NCBI GenBank assembly: GCA_016200225.1
Contig: JACQFD010000004.1
Span: 62,001 to 126,000, forward strand
From: Planctomycetota bacterium
GTDB taxonomy: Bacteria > Planctomycetota > UBA1135 > JACQFD01
Direction of reading: 5' to 3'
Length of the DNA: 64,000 bases
Of the stretch, positions 50,337 to 59,838 are shown in pieces. Under the pieces are notes generated by a model. That model searched no databases. It was not told the origin of the DNA and saw only the letters and a program-made list of their open reading frames with translations. Both the position numbers and the translations under genes were made by a program. Each line of letters starts with the position of its first letter. Position 1 is the stretch's first letter.

Positions 50337-51395
50337 TCAACAAAAGCTCCGCAAAAACCGCACGTCGCCCGATAACAAATGCCGCACGTCGTCGACGCCG
50401 TGCCGCAGGCACACGAGTCGCGACAATCCGAGGCCGAACGCGAAGCCCGAGTGTTTTTCCGGATCGAATCCGCCCGATTGGATAACATTCGGATGCACGA
50501 GGCCGCATGGCAACAATTCGACCCAGCCCGAATGTTTACAAAACGGACAGCCTTTGCCTTCGCAATGGAGACATCGGGCATCCAGTTCGAATCCCGGTTC
50601 GACGAACGGAAAAAATCCGGGGCGCAACCGCACTTCGAGTTCGCGGCCGAAAATGCCGCGCAGCAGCGTTTTCATCGAATGTAATAAATGCGCGATCGAC
50701 ACGGGTTTTTCGTCGATGACAATTCCTTCCATTTGATGAAATGTATGTTCGTGCGACGCGTCGACCGTTTCATTACGAAAAACGCGGCCCGGCGCTATGG
50801 CGCGCATCGGCATCGGGAATTTGTTATCGATCCACCAGCGCATGCCGCGCACTTGCACGGGCGACGTGTGCGTGCGCAGGCAGAGTCCCGGCGTCGTCGT
50901 CCAGAATGTGTCGTGCGATTCTCGCGCCGGATGGTCGGCCGGAATATTTAGATCGTCGAAATTATACTTTTCGAGCTCGACTTCGGGCCCTTCGAGAACG
51001 GCGTAGCCCATCGATACGAATAAGTCCTCGAGCTCGCGGCGCACGCGCGTGAGCGGGTGCAGCGAACCCGCGCGCACGACCGGACCTGGAATTGTTATAT
51101 CAAATCCGCGGTCCTCGAGCGCGGCGTCGAGCGCCGCTTTGCCGGCCTTTTCTTTAGCATTCGCGAGTTCCGCATCCACCCGTTTCGCCGTCTCGTTCGT
51201 TAATTTTCCAGCCTCTGCGCGCTGTTCCTTCGCGAAGGATCCGAGCTTCGAGAGCATTCCCTTCAACGCGCCGCTCTTTCCCAAATATTTACGTTCCACG
51301 TCGTCGAGCGCCGCGGCGCCCGCGGCTTCCGCGATCGCGCGGCGGCACTCGTTCTCGAGCGTCTCCAATTCGGTTTTGAGGGTGTTCAAATCCAT
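50337..51395 (-). CDS. pheS: Phenylalanyl-tRNA synthetase alpha chain
   Basis: HPARESHDTFWT, FRNETVDASHEHTFHQMEGIVID, GFAFGLGLSRLVCLRHGVDDVR. Confidence 0.96.
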   Translation of the reverse strand: MDLNTLKTELETLENECRRAIAEAAGAAALDDVERKYLGKSGALKGMLSKLGSFAKEQRAEAGKLTNETAKRVDAELANAKEKAGKAALDAALEDRGFDITIPGPVVRAGSLHPLTRVRRELEDLFVSMGYAVLEGPEVELEKYNFDDLNIPADHPARESHDTFWTTTPGLCLRTHTSPVQVRGMRWWIDNKFPMPMRAIAPGRVFRNETVDASHEHTFHQMEGIVIDEKPVSIAHLLHSMKTLLRGIFGRELEVRLRPGFFPFVEPGFELDARCLHCEGKGCPFCKHSGWVELLPCGLVHPNVIQSGGFDPEKHSGFAFGLGLSRLVCLRHGVDDVRHLLSGDVRFLRSFC

Positions 51396-51433
51396 CGAAT
51401 CGATTTTGTGCAGTGTCGCTTCTTTCCAAAAAA

Positions 51434-51472
51434 AAACCGCCGGCCGGGCATGCTGCCTCTGGCCGGCGGTTT
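51434..51472 (-). terminator. Rho-independent terminator between rplT and pheS
   Basis: 12-bp perfect stem AAACCGCCGGCC...GGCCGGCGGTTT followed on the minus strand by a T run. Confidence 0.88.
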
Positions 51473-51490
51473 CTTAATTGTTATTTTTTA

Positions 51491-51853
51491 CTAAACCTTC
51501 GGCGCGAGGGCTTTCGCCTTGTCGAAAATCGCATCGAAAGCCTTCGGCTCGTGTATGGCGAGCTCGGATAGCGTTTTGCGATCCATAATAATATTCGCTT
51601 TCTTGAGGCCGTTGATGAACCGCGAATATTTAAGTCCGCGCGCTTCGCAGGCGGCCGAGAGACGCGCGATCCAAAGCTGGCGCATATTGCGGCGGCGCTC
51701 GCGGCGATCACGGAATGCGTATTGCCACGCATGGTGCAACGCTTCCCGAGTCGTTCTTTGCAGATTTTTGCGCGCGCCCCAGAAACCCTTCGCATGCTTC
51801 AGCATGCGGCGCTTGCGCTTCAGTTTCGCGGGATTTGAGCGGACACGAACCAT
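51491..51853 (-). CDS. rplT: 50S ribosomal protein L20
   Basis: MVRVRSNPAKLKRKRRMLKHAKGFWGARKNLQR. Confidence 0.96.
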   Translation of the reverse strand: MVRVRSNPAKLKRKRRMLKHAKGFWGARKNLQRTTREALHHAWQYAFRDRRERRRNMRQLWIARLSAACEARGLKYSRFINGLKKANIIMDRKTLSELAIHEPKAFDAIFDKAKALAPKV

Positions 51854-51904
51854 GGTGTGCGGTTTTTCTTTAGAAGTTTCGGTGAGTGGATCTGTAAATA
51901 AAAA

Positions 51905-52099
51905 CTACAATTCAATGCAGGCGCGGCAGATTTTTGCGATCGCGCCCGTCAGAATTTTCGAGCGGCGCAGTTTGCGGCGACGCTTGCTTGATTTTGAAAC
52001 TTGCATGTGGCCGGTACCGGCGGGGTAACAACGGACTTTACCGTTCTTGGTTACCCACATGCGTTTTCTTAGTGATTTCTTGGTTTTTTGCTTCGGCAT
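51905..52099 (-). CDS. rpmI: 50S ribosomal protein L35
   Basis: MPKQKTKKSLRKRMWVTKNGKVRCYPAGTGHMQVSKSSKRRRKLR. Confidence 0.94.
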   Translation of the reverse strand: MPKQKTKKSLRKRMWVTKNGKVRCYPAGTGHMQVSKSSKRRRKLRRSKILTGAIAKICRACIEL

Positions 52100-52201
52100 G
52101 GGAGGCGTCCTCGTGGTTGGTGGCCGTCGGCCGCCCTTCCACGGAGAAATGGGCGAAGTAGATTAGCGAGTCGCGCCCGCGTATCAAGCTTGAGTCAAAG
52201 A

Positions 52202-52231
52202 AAAGGGCCGGGCTGCAACGCCCGGCCCTTT
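52202..52231 (-). terminator. Rho-independent terminator downstream of the dockerin/FG-GAP gene
   Basis: 12-bp perfect stem AAAGGGCCGGGC-TGCAAC-GCCCGGCCCTTT; minus strand continues TCTTTG. Confidence 0.85.
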
Positions 52232-52254
52232 CCCGAAGGAACTTCAGCCCTCGT

Positions 52255-54189
52255 TTACCAGAGGCCGCAGAGGATGCCCATGCGGTACCAATCGTAATCG
52301 GTGAGGCTGCCATCGCCGTTCACGTCGCCGCACTCCTCGCCGGGGTAATTGCCGACGATGCTGTGATACATGGCGGGGTGTTTGTAAAGAATCATGAACA
52401 GCCAGAAGTCGTACTCGTTCACGAGTCCGTCGCCGTCCATGTCGCCGACGCACGTGGTGCGTTTCTTAGTATATGTATTCGTCTGATCGATCGGGGGATT
52501 CATAATAACATTAAGAATCCCGTCCGGATAACGAATGCACATCCAGTCGACGCTGGTCGCCGTGCCGAGGCCGAAATGTTGACGATCGGGCTCCTGGCAA
52601 ATTTCGCTCGTGCCGACCAGGATTTCGCGCATCTGATGCATGCCATTCGACGAAATCGCAATGCGCGTATTTGCAACATTGAGGCTGCCGTCGTTTCGCT
52701 TGAGACGAATGTCCATCCAGTGATTCATCGAACCGTTCTCCTGGAGAAGATTCTTAAACACACCGTATTTTTCGTTCGGAACGACGTTCCAAATGTCGCC
52801 ATCGTTGCCGTGCGTGGAAACGACCAGATCGACGTCGCCGTCATTATCATAATCGATCCACGTCAGGCCGCGCGCCGAACGCCAGTCGAGTTTGCCGGCT
52901 TTTGTAAAATCGTTGAACGCCGGATCCATCGACATGTCCATGAACATGGGGCCTTCCATCATCTTGCCCATCATCGGGAATTCGTTGATCTGTAGCGTAT
53001 TCATCCAAGGGCCGTCCTTGAAGCCCGAAACCGTCGCGTGGTCGAGGTCGCCGTCATTATCAATATCCATGAAAATGTCGCCCCAGCCCCATTCCGACAT
53101 ATCGAGCATCGAATCCATCGCGACGTCCATGAACATCATGTTGCCGGCGACGGTATCGTTCTTATACATCTTGTCGCCGCCCATCGGCATATCGTTGCCT
53201 TTCATCATCATCATCATGTCGGTCTTGTGGACGTCGAGGTCGCCGTCGTTGTCGAAATCGCCGAAGGCCGAGCCCATTTCGTTATTACCCATGGGCGGGT
53301 CGCCGTTCAAACCCACGGTCGTCGCAACATCTGTAAACGTCAGGCTTTCGCTGCCCTTTAGATACAGATCCAAATCGAAGTCCATGCAAATGTGAATATC
53401 GAGCCAGCCGTCGCGATTGAGATCGACGAACGTGCATTGCCACATTTCGCCCGGCCACGGAAGATCGAGCATCGACGCCTTTGTGACATCTGTAAATACA
53501 CGCTTGCTGCCGTGCGATCCGGGAGGCGGGACGTCGCTGCGGAACAGACGCATCTGATCCTGTCCGTTGTTCGCCTGCCAGTAGGTCGTGCAAATATCCA
53601 AATAACCGTCGCGATTGTAGTCTCCCGCGCACATGCCGCCGAGGAATCCGCCCGACGTGCCCTTCGCGGTGGTCATGTCCAGCGCGAACTTCGCGCCGAC
53701 GGTGACATTCGCGAATTTATAATTAGGTCCGCCGAGATTCTCGAATAAACGGAATATATCCGTTGTCGGCATTACGTTGCCCGGGTGTCCGGCCACAAAA
53801 AGATCGAGATCGCCGTCGTTATCGTAATCTAAGAATAAACCGCCGGCGCCGGGGAATGCGGGGTCGTCGACTTTCGCCGTGGCCGCGACATCGGTAAATG
53901 TACCATTGCCGTTATTCTTATAAAGCGCGTTCGGCTTCGTTTTTCCTTGGGCGAAAAAGAGGTCGTCGAATCCGTCATTATTGTAATCGCCGACGGCGGC
54001 GCCCATGTTTTCGGCTTCTTTACCATCCGCGAGATGATAAATAAAATTGACTCCGCAATAATCGGGGGCATTCGAATTCTTGGTGACTTCCACCAATTTC
54101 GGGCCCTGCGCCGACGCATTTACGGCGAGTGGACCACAGATGCTCAAGCCCGCAAGGGTGAGCGCAGTTCGTGCAGGAGGACGCAGCAT
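52255..54189 (-). CDS. FG-GAP/VCBS-repeat exported protein with C-terminal dockerin-like domain and Met-rich region
   Basis: Repeats such as FLDYDNDGDLDLFVAGH; C-terminal CVGDMDGDGLVNEYDFWLFMILY...CGDVNGDGSLTDYDWYRMGILCGLW; start MLRPPARTALTLAGLSICG. Confidence 0.87.
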   Translation of the reverse strand: MLRPPARTALTLAGLSICGPLAVNASAQGPKLVEVTKNSNAPDYCGVNFIYHLADGKEAENMGAAVGDYNNDGFDDLFFAQGKTKPNALYKNNGNGTFTDVAATAKVDDPAFPGAGGLFLDYDNDGDLDLFVAGHPGNVMPTTDIFRLFENLGGPNYKFANVTVGAKFALDMTTAKGTSGGFLGGMCAGDYNRDGYLDICTTYWQANNGQDQMRLFRSDVPPPGSHGSKRVFTDVTKASMLDLPWPGEMWQCTFVDLNRDGWLDIHICMDFDLDLYLKGSESLTFTDVATTVGLNGDPPMGNNEMGSAFGDFDNDGDLDVHKTDMMMMMKGNDMPMGGDKMYKNDTVAGNMMFMDVAMDSMLDMSEWGWGDIFMDIDNDGDLDHATVSGFKDGPWMNTLQINEFPMMGKMMEGPMFMDMSMDPAFNDFTKAGKLDWRSARGLTWIDYDNDGDVDLVVSTHGNDGDIWNVVPNEKYGVFKNLLQENGSMNHWMDIRLKRNDGSLNVANTRIAISSNGMHQMREILVGTSEICQEPDRQHFGLGTATSVDWMCIRYPDGILNVIMNPPIDQTNTYTKKRTTCVGDMDGDGLVNEYDFWLFMILYKHPAMYHSIVGNYPGEECGDVNGDGSLTDYDWYRMGILCGLW

Positions 54190-54349
54190 GTGAGTGACGT
54201 ATTGGGGTTTGTGTTGGTTTCCCAACAGGTTTGCAGAGTTGGATTTGCGCGTTTTCCAAACAATTCGGGGGTCCGAAACGTCGGCGTGCCGCGCACTACG
54301 GGGATTATGAAGAGTCGAACGCGAATCAGGTTCCACGTCAAGTTGGATT

Positions 54350-54390
54350 TTCAATAAAAAATAAGGAAGGACCCATTGCGGCCCTTCCTT
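54350..54390 (-). terminator. Rho-independent terminator downstream of infC
   Basis: AAGGAAGGGCCGCAATGGGTCCTTCCTT then ATTTTTTATT on the minus strand. Confidence 0.88.
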
Positions 54391-54437
54391 GACGTGTACG
54401 CAGACCCTAAGTCGGGTCGGAGAGGTGCGATGGATCT

Positions 54438-54947
54438 CTATTTTTTCGAAAGCAGGATCGTCATGCGCTTGCCTTCCAATTTGAGCGGCCGCTCGATCTT
54501 CGAAATATCTTCGAGGGCCTTCAGGACTTTTTGACAAACTTCCTGCGCGAGTTCGGGGTGCGCCAGTTCGCGTCCGCGAAACAGACAAATCACCTGCACT
54601 TTGTCGCCCTTGTGAATGAATTCGCGCGCCTTCTCAATTTTGTAACCAAGGTCATGGATGCCGATCTTCGGACGCACGCGCACCTCGTGAAGTTGAGATT
54701 CATGATGTTTCGCCCCTTGGTGCTTCTTGCGCATCTCATATTTAAATTTGCCGTAATCCATAATTCGGCAAACGGGCGGCTTGCTGTTCGGCGCGACCTC
54801 CACGAGATCGAGATCCGCTTCGAACGCGCGACGGCGCGCGTCTTCAATGGTGACCACTCCAACTTGCCCGCCTTTGTCATCAATCAGGCGGACCTCTCGA
54901 ATCTTAATTTGTTCGTTGACTCGATATGAAGCTTCGGGCTGGCTAAT
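54438..54947 (-). CDS. infC: Translation initiation factor IF-3 with proposed AUU start
   Basis: Reading upstream of ORF 54438..54857 gives ISQPEASYRVNEQIKIREVRLIDDKGGQVGVVTIEDARRRAFEADLDLVEV; ATT at 54947 preceded by GAGGAAAACAACC; in-frame TAA just upstream. Confidence 0.88.
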   Translation of the reverse strand: MSQPEASYRVNEQIKIREVRLIDDKGGQVGVVTIEDARRRAFEADLDLVEVAPNSKPPVCRIMDYGKFKYEMRKKHQGAKHHESQLHEVRVRPKIGIHDLGYKIEKAREFIHKGDKVQVICLFRGRELAHPELAQEVCQKVLKALEDISKIERPLKLEGKRMTILLSKK

Positions 54948-55119
54948 GGTTGTTTTCCTCGATTAGAGAATTGTGGCGGAGTTGGTGTTCATTATAAGTT
55001 TTAGAGATTGTTGACGTTTCGCCGCGCACGACAATTTCGCCGCGCCGCGAACGCCAACGGTCGACCAATTTAGCAGATCGTCAAGCGCGCAGTCGAGACG
55101 CGAGTATTCTTTAAAGATT

Positions 55120-56901
55120 TCATTCGATCGTTCGAATGTGAACATCGCGCAATTGTTCGTCGGAAACCGGCGACGGCGCGCCGGTCATTGGGTCCGCGGC
55201 GGCCGAGGTCTTTGGAAACGCAACCGCATCGCGCAGTGAATCCAAACCAAGTCCGAGGGCGATCGTTCGGTCCACTCCATAGGCGAATCCGCCATGCGGC
55301 GGCGCACCGTATTCGAGCGCTTCGAGCAAGAACCCAAATTTCGCTTCGTATTCTTCGCGCTTGAGGCCGAGGAACTCGAAAATGCGCTCCTGCATGTCGC
55401 GGCGGTGTATGCGAATCGAACCGGAGCCGAGTTCCCAACCGTTCATCACGAGGTCGTAACCGCGCCCGCCAAGCGAAAGCGGATCGTTTTGTAACTTTTC
55501 GGTCAATCGATTTAAGTCGGATTCCGTTGGCGACGTGAATGGATGGTTGGTCGGTTCGATCGCGCCTGTCTTTGTATTGCGTTCGAACATCGGAAAATCA
55601 CGGATCCACGCGCACTTGAATGTTCCAAACTTCCGCAGGCCGAGTTTGTCGCCGAGATGGTGGCGAAGCGGTCCCATGACGCCGTTCACGGTGGTTTCGT
55701 CGCCCGCGCCGAATAGTAGTAAATCGCCGGGTTGCCCCGCGAGCATTTCGCGAATTGTAACTTTCTCTCCGTCGCTGAAGAATTTTGCAATCGAGCCGTC
55801 GAGGCCGCTTTCGACGACGCGAAGCCATGCGACGCCTTTGCCGCCGTGCTCCTGCGCAAACGTCGACAGCGCATCGATCTCCTTGCGCGACCAGCCCCCC
55901 GCTCCCTTCGCGTTGACGCCGCGCACGATGCCGCCGCCAACGAGGCCAGCGCTGTCCGCCGCCTCGCGGAAAACTTTAAAATTACAACTTTTCGAATAAT
56001 CCGTCAAATCCACGAATTGCATTCCGAATCGCAAATCCGGTTTGTCGATGCCGTATTTTAACATCGCTTCTTTATAAGCAATGCGCGGAAACGGCGGCTG
56101 CAAATCGACGCCGAACGCGGCCGCGAAACCGGCGGAGATCGAGCCTTCGACCTGCGCCCAGACGTCCTCGGGCTCGACGAAACTCATCTCGAGATCGATT
56201 TGTGTAAATTCCGGCTGGCGGTCGGCGCGCAGATCCTCATCGCGCAAGCAGCGCGCGACCTGAAAATAACGATCCATGCCGGCGATCATTAATATTTGCT
56301 TAAAAATCTGCGGCGACTGCGGCAGCGCGTAAAAATGCCCCGCGTGCACTCGCGAAGGCACCAGGTAATCGCGGGCGCCTTCGGGAGTTGCTTTCGTTAA
56401 CATCGGCGTTTCGACTTCCACGAATTGTTGCGACGCGAGATGATTGCGAAGCGCGCGGCAGAACTCGGCGCGGGCGACGAGCGCGCGCTGCATGGGACGG
56501 CGCCGCAGATCGAGATAACGGTACTTCATCCGCAGTTCGGGCGCGGTGTCGATGCGGTCGACGATTTCGAACGGAGGCGTTTTTGATGCATTCAAGATTT
56601 CGAGCGATTGCGCGACAACTTCGATTTCGCCCGTGCCGCGCTCCTTGTTTACAGTTCCGTCGGGCCGCCGCCGCACCATGCCTGCGACGTGAATACAATA
56701 TTCCGGTCCGACTTCGGAAGCACGTTTATGTGCGTCCGTCCCCGGATTGAATACGACCTGCGTCACGCCGTATCGATCGCGAATATCAATAAAAAACACG
56801 CCGCCGTGATCGCGGCGGTTTTCGACCCATCCGGCGAGCGTCGCGGGTTGATCGATATGGCTGGCGCGGAGTTCACCGCAGGTGTGTGTGCGAAGGGACA
56901 T
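55120..56901 (-). CDS. aspS: Aspartyl-tRNA synthetase
   Basis: [100 protein letters not shown]. Confidence 0.97.
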   Translation of the reverse strand: MSLRTHTCGELRASHIDQPATLAGWVENRRDHGGVFFIDIRDRYGVTQVVFNPGTDAHKRASEVGPEYCIHVAGMVRRRPDGTVNKERGTGEIEVVAQSLEILNASKTPPFEIVDRIDTAPELRMKYRYLDLRRRPMQRALVARAEFCRALRNHLASQQFVEVETPMLTKATPEGARDYLVPSRVHAGHFYALPQSPQIFKQILMIAGMDRYFQVARCLRDEDLRADRQPEFTQIDLEMSFVEPEDVWAQVEGSISAGFAAAFGVDLQPPFPRIAYKEAMLKYGIDKPDLRFGMQFVDLTDYSKSCNFKVFREAADSAGLVGGGIVRGVNAKGAGGWSRKEIDALSTFAQEHGGKGVAWLRVVESGLDGSIAKFFSDGEKVTIREMLAGQPGDLLLFGAGDETTVNGVMGPLRHHLGDKLGLRKFGTFKCAWIRDFPMFERNTKTGAIEPTNHPFTSPTESDLNRLTEKLQNDPLSLGGRGYDLVMNGWELGSGSIRIHRRDMQERIFEFLGLKREEYEAKFGFLLEALEYGAPPHGGFAYGVDRTIALGLGLDSLRDAVAFPKTSAAADPMTGAPSPVSDEQLRDVHIRTIE

Positions 56902-56915
56902 GGGTCGGCCAAATA

Positions 56916-58064
56916 TTAGTTGGCCGACCCTCCCGTTCCAAGATGCTTCGCGTCCGCGCGCCCGATCGTGACGCTCGCGCCGGCCGCTTCCGCGCTGACG
57001 GTCGACCCGTTATTTGTAAAATGCACGATGACGGGCGCGTCCACGACAAAGTCCTCGCTCCCGACGCAAAACGCGCCGCGATAAAGTCCGGCCGTTTCGC
57101 CGGGCGAGCCGCCCTCGCGCGGCACGCGCGCGGATTCGACGAGTGGAATCTTTGTATGTAACGTTCCGATGTCGAATGTTGCATTGCAGCCCTGCGCGCC
57201 GATGGCTACAACTTCGATCCAATCGCCGGTCCGGAGGCCGTTGGAAGGTATTTGTGAAATCGCGGCGGCCGAGACATAGGGCGCCGACTGTGTCGCGGCG
57301 TTCGCTTCCGCGCCGGGCCGCGCGGCCGTTTTTGTTACATCGAGGAGCGTACGCGCCGCGGTCGACGCCCACGAAACGGCAAGTTCGCGATACGGTCCCT
57401 TTCCGAGGGCCGCGAGCGGCGTCGCCGCCGCGGAAATGTAGCCTGTCGGACCGCCCGAAACGCCCGCCGCGTCGGAAACACCGATCGTGGTTTGTAATAA
57501 TTCGCGCCGGTCGAGGCACGACACGAGCCGGAGCCGCGCCTCCACGACCGTCCGGGATTCGATAATATAATAATGTCCGGACCAATCGAGAAGCTCGCCA
57601 TAAAGAATCGCGTCGGCGCCGAGAATGCGGCCGAGATCCACCGGATCCATCTTATAAATACTTTCGAGAAGGCCGCGATGCGCGAGCGCCGTGTCGGTGG
57701 CCCGCGTCGGCAGGAACCGGAGCGGCGAATCGCCCGCCGCGGCGATCAGTAATGTTCGCAGCGTCGCCGCGCCTTTCGCCGGATCGGGCGGACCCTCGGG
57801 AACGGAAAGCGTTATCAAATTCGCGAACCAAACGAACGGAAGAAACGGAATTGTAAGAGGACTCATGCCTCCGCTCTTTTCCTCGAACGGCAACACGGCG
57901 ACGCGCAGCGGTTTTTTATCTTGAACTTCGAAACCGGGCGCGCGTTCCGTTTGAACCCACGACGAGCGGCATGCCGGCGTCAGCATCATCGAAAACGCGA
58001 CGATTATTAGACTAAGATTATATTGAACTTTCGCAAAATGGCGCATATTGGAAGAATCCTTCAT
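56916..58064 (-). CDS. Lipoprotein, GNA1162/DUF799-like
   Basis: LRVAVLPFEE...DPVDLGRILGADAILYGELLDWSGHYYIIESRTVVEARLRLVSCLDRRELLQT; lipobox MLTPACRSS. Confidence 0.68.
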   Translation of the reverse strand: MKDSSNMRHFAKVQYNLSLIIVAFSMMLTPACRSSWVQTERAPGFEVQDKKPLRVAVLPFEEKSGGMSPLTIPFLPFVWFANLITLSVPEGPPDPAKGAATLRTLLIAAAGDSPLRFLPTRATDTALAHRGLLESIYKMDPVDLGRILGADAILYGELLDWSGHYYIIESRTVVEARLRLVSCLDRRELLQTTIGVSDAAGVSGGPTGYISAAATPLAALGKGPYRELAVSWASTAARTLLDVTKTAARPGAEANAATQSAPYVSAAAISQIPSNGLRTGDWIEVVAIGAQGCNATFDIGTLHTKIPLVESARVPREGGSPGETAGLYRGAFCVGSEDFVVDAPVIVHFTNNGSTVSAEAAGASVTIGRADAKHLGTGGSAN

Positions 58065-58066
58065 GA

Positions 58067-59257
58067 TTATTTAATAGCGACGCTCGCCGGAGCGGACGGC
58101 GGCCCGGGCGCGCCGGACGCGGGCACCGCGGACACGGCCCAGACGGCGCCCGACGTCCCCGCGGGAATTTCATCTTCGAGCGATGTCGCGCCGCGCGCGT
58201 CGATCGCGAACGGCGGCCCCGCTCCGAGACGGATCACTTCATAACTTTCGGCGCCGGCAACGGCGCTCCACTGAATCTTAAATTTACGATTCGAGCCCGC
58301 GACGGGTTCCACGCGGACGGAGGCCGGCGGCTCGAGCCTGCGCGCGCGAATCGCGACGTTCGAATTCGACGCCGCGGGCGCGCTCGCCCCGCCCAGTTCA
58401 TCGTATAAAATTACAGAAACCGGGCCGTCGATTTCGCCGGCGCCGGATTCGATGCGAATCGTGGCGGCGTAGAATCCCGGCGTTTCCTCGTGGAGCGGAT
58501 ATTGTAAATTCGAGTCGCCGATGCGCGCGTAGGCGCGGCAGCGGGGCGCGCCGCTCGCGCGAATGGTCAGCGGATCGCCGGGCCGCAAATCGCCGGGCGA
58601 TTCGATTCTTACAGATACGACCGGCGATTTGGCGGGCGCGTCGACGGCGGCCGGACCGACGGGAAACGCATCGGCGAGTTCGAGCGCGATCGTGGCGGCC
58701 AATGTTACAAATTGCTCCTCGCCGGCCGACTCGATCGTGTTCGAAACGGCTTTGATGATCTGGCCGCTTTCTAATAATAACCCGCCGGTGCGCGAAGCCG
58801 ACACGGGCGCGGTCCAGATCGATTTGCCCGACGCGACGTCGAACCACTTTACAGTTCCGGAAAGTCCGCGTTTATAAAATACGGCCGCGGAGACGCGCTC
58901 GTCTTCGAATCCCGAAAGTGTACAAAACGCTTCGGCGCCGATTTTTTTTCCAAATCGCGCGAGCGCGGCGTCGTCCGGAATCCATCCGGCCGCCCACGGG
59001 CGCAGACCCTCCAGCGCGAGTTCGCGGTCCACGAATGCGTCGTCGAGTTTTGTAAATTGTTTTTCCGCGAGAAAACCGCCGACGAGTTTTCTTAATATTC
59101 CGCGTTCGCGAGCCGGCAGCGAGCCATCGACGGGCAGCACGGCGATCGTCCGCGGCGCGCGCCCCTCGAATTTCGGAAACGGCGGCGGCGATGTCCGGCA
59201 CGCGGCGAAAGTTAACGAAACGGACGCGGCCGTTATTAAATAAAAAATCCGTTTCAC
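58067..59257 (-). CDS. Lipoprotein with GNA1162/DUF799-like N-terminal domain and C-terminal beta-rich extension
   Basis: RTIAVLPVDGSLP...LARFGKKIGAEAFCTLSGFE...WFDVASGKSIWTA; lipobox LTFAACRTS. Confidence 0.62.
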   Translation of the reverse strand: MKRIFYLITAASVSLTFAACRTSPPPFPKFEGRAPRTIAVLPVDGSLPARERGILRKLVGGFLAEKQFTKLDDAFVDRELALEGLRPWAAGWIPDDAALARFGKKIGAEAFCTLSGFEDERVSAAVFYKRGLSGTVKWFDVASGKSIWTAPVSASRTGGLLLESGQIIKAVSNTIESAGEEQFVTLAATIALELADAFPVGPAAVDAPAKSPVVSVRIESPGDLRPGDPLTIRASGAPRCRAYARIGDSNLQYPLHEETPGFYAATIRIESGAGEIDGPVSVILYDELGGASAPAASNSNVAIRARRLEPPASVRVEPVAGSNRKFKIQWSAVAGAESYEVIRLGAGPPFAIDARGATSLEDEIPAGTSGAVWAVSAVPASGAPGPPSAPASVAIK

Positions 59258-59730
59258 GGCGCCGCAACCTCCATGATGCCTTCCAACGACTTTCCCGGTC
59301 CAAGAATCGTTATTTTAAATTTTCCCGAATTGTGAAAACACAACGCGACGATGCCGCCGGGCTCGATCGCGCGCGATTCCGCGCGGTCATGTAAACATTG
59401 AAACCCCTGCTCCGTTTCGCAGTCCCTCGCGCAGGCGAAGTCGCCGTCGATGCGTATTTGTAAGAATCGACGCGACTCCTCGTTCTTAAAGAATACGGCC
59501 TCGCCCGGCTTGATCCGAAGCGGTGCGCCCGCGACGCCGATCCCGCGCGTTGCCGAAAATGCAATCAAATGGGCGGGTGTACCGCTCTCGGAAGGCGCCG
59601 CGCCGTGCAAAGATCCCTCGGCGAGAATCGCGCGCGAAGCCGGGGCACCGCACGCGGAAATCGCCGACAGGCCCGCGATCACAAGCAGGATCGGGATCGG
59701 GTTTTGGAGCGTTCGAACGTTGAATTTCAT
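59254..59730 (-). CDS. Exported small protein, cupredoxin-like (tentative)
   Basis: KPGEAVFFKNEESRRFLQI...IEPGGIVALCFHNSGKFKITI; 4-bp overlap with 58067..59257. Confidence 0.5.
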   Translation of the reverse strand: MKFNVRTLQNPIPILLVIAGLSAISACGAPASRAILAEGSLHGAAPSESGTPAHLIAFSATRGIGVAGAPLRIKPGEAVFFKNEESRRFLQIRIDGDFACARDCETEQGFQCLHDRAESRAIEPGGIVALCFHNSGKFKITILGPGKSLEGIMEVAAP

Positions 59731-59838
59731 TTGAATGCAAGTTTAGATGCGCGGCGGCCGTCCGAGGTTACGGAATTGCCACACGTCGGTTCGGGAAGAC
59801 AGTACACGGTTGCGCAAATCGTGGATTTGGGAAGAATA

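Noticed and set aside
54190-54588. N-terminal extension of the dockerin/FG-GAP ORF
   Set aside because: It runs through the infC terminator and into infC; the ATG at 54189 begins a normal signal peptide.
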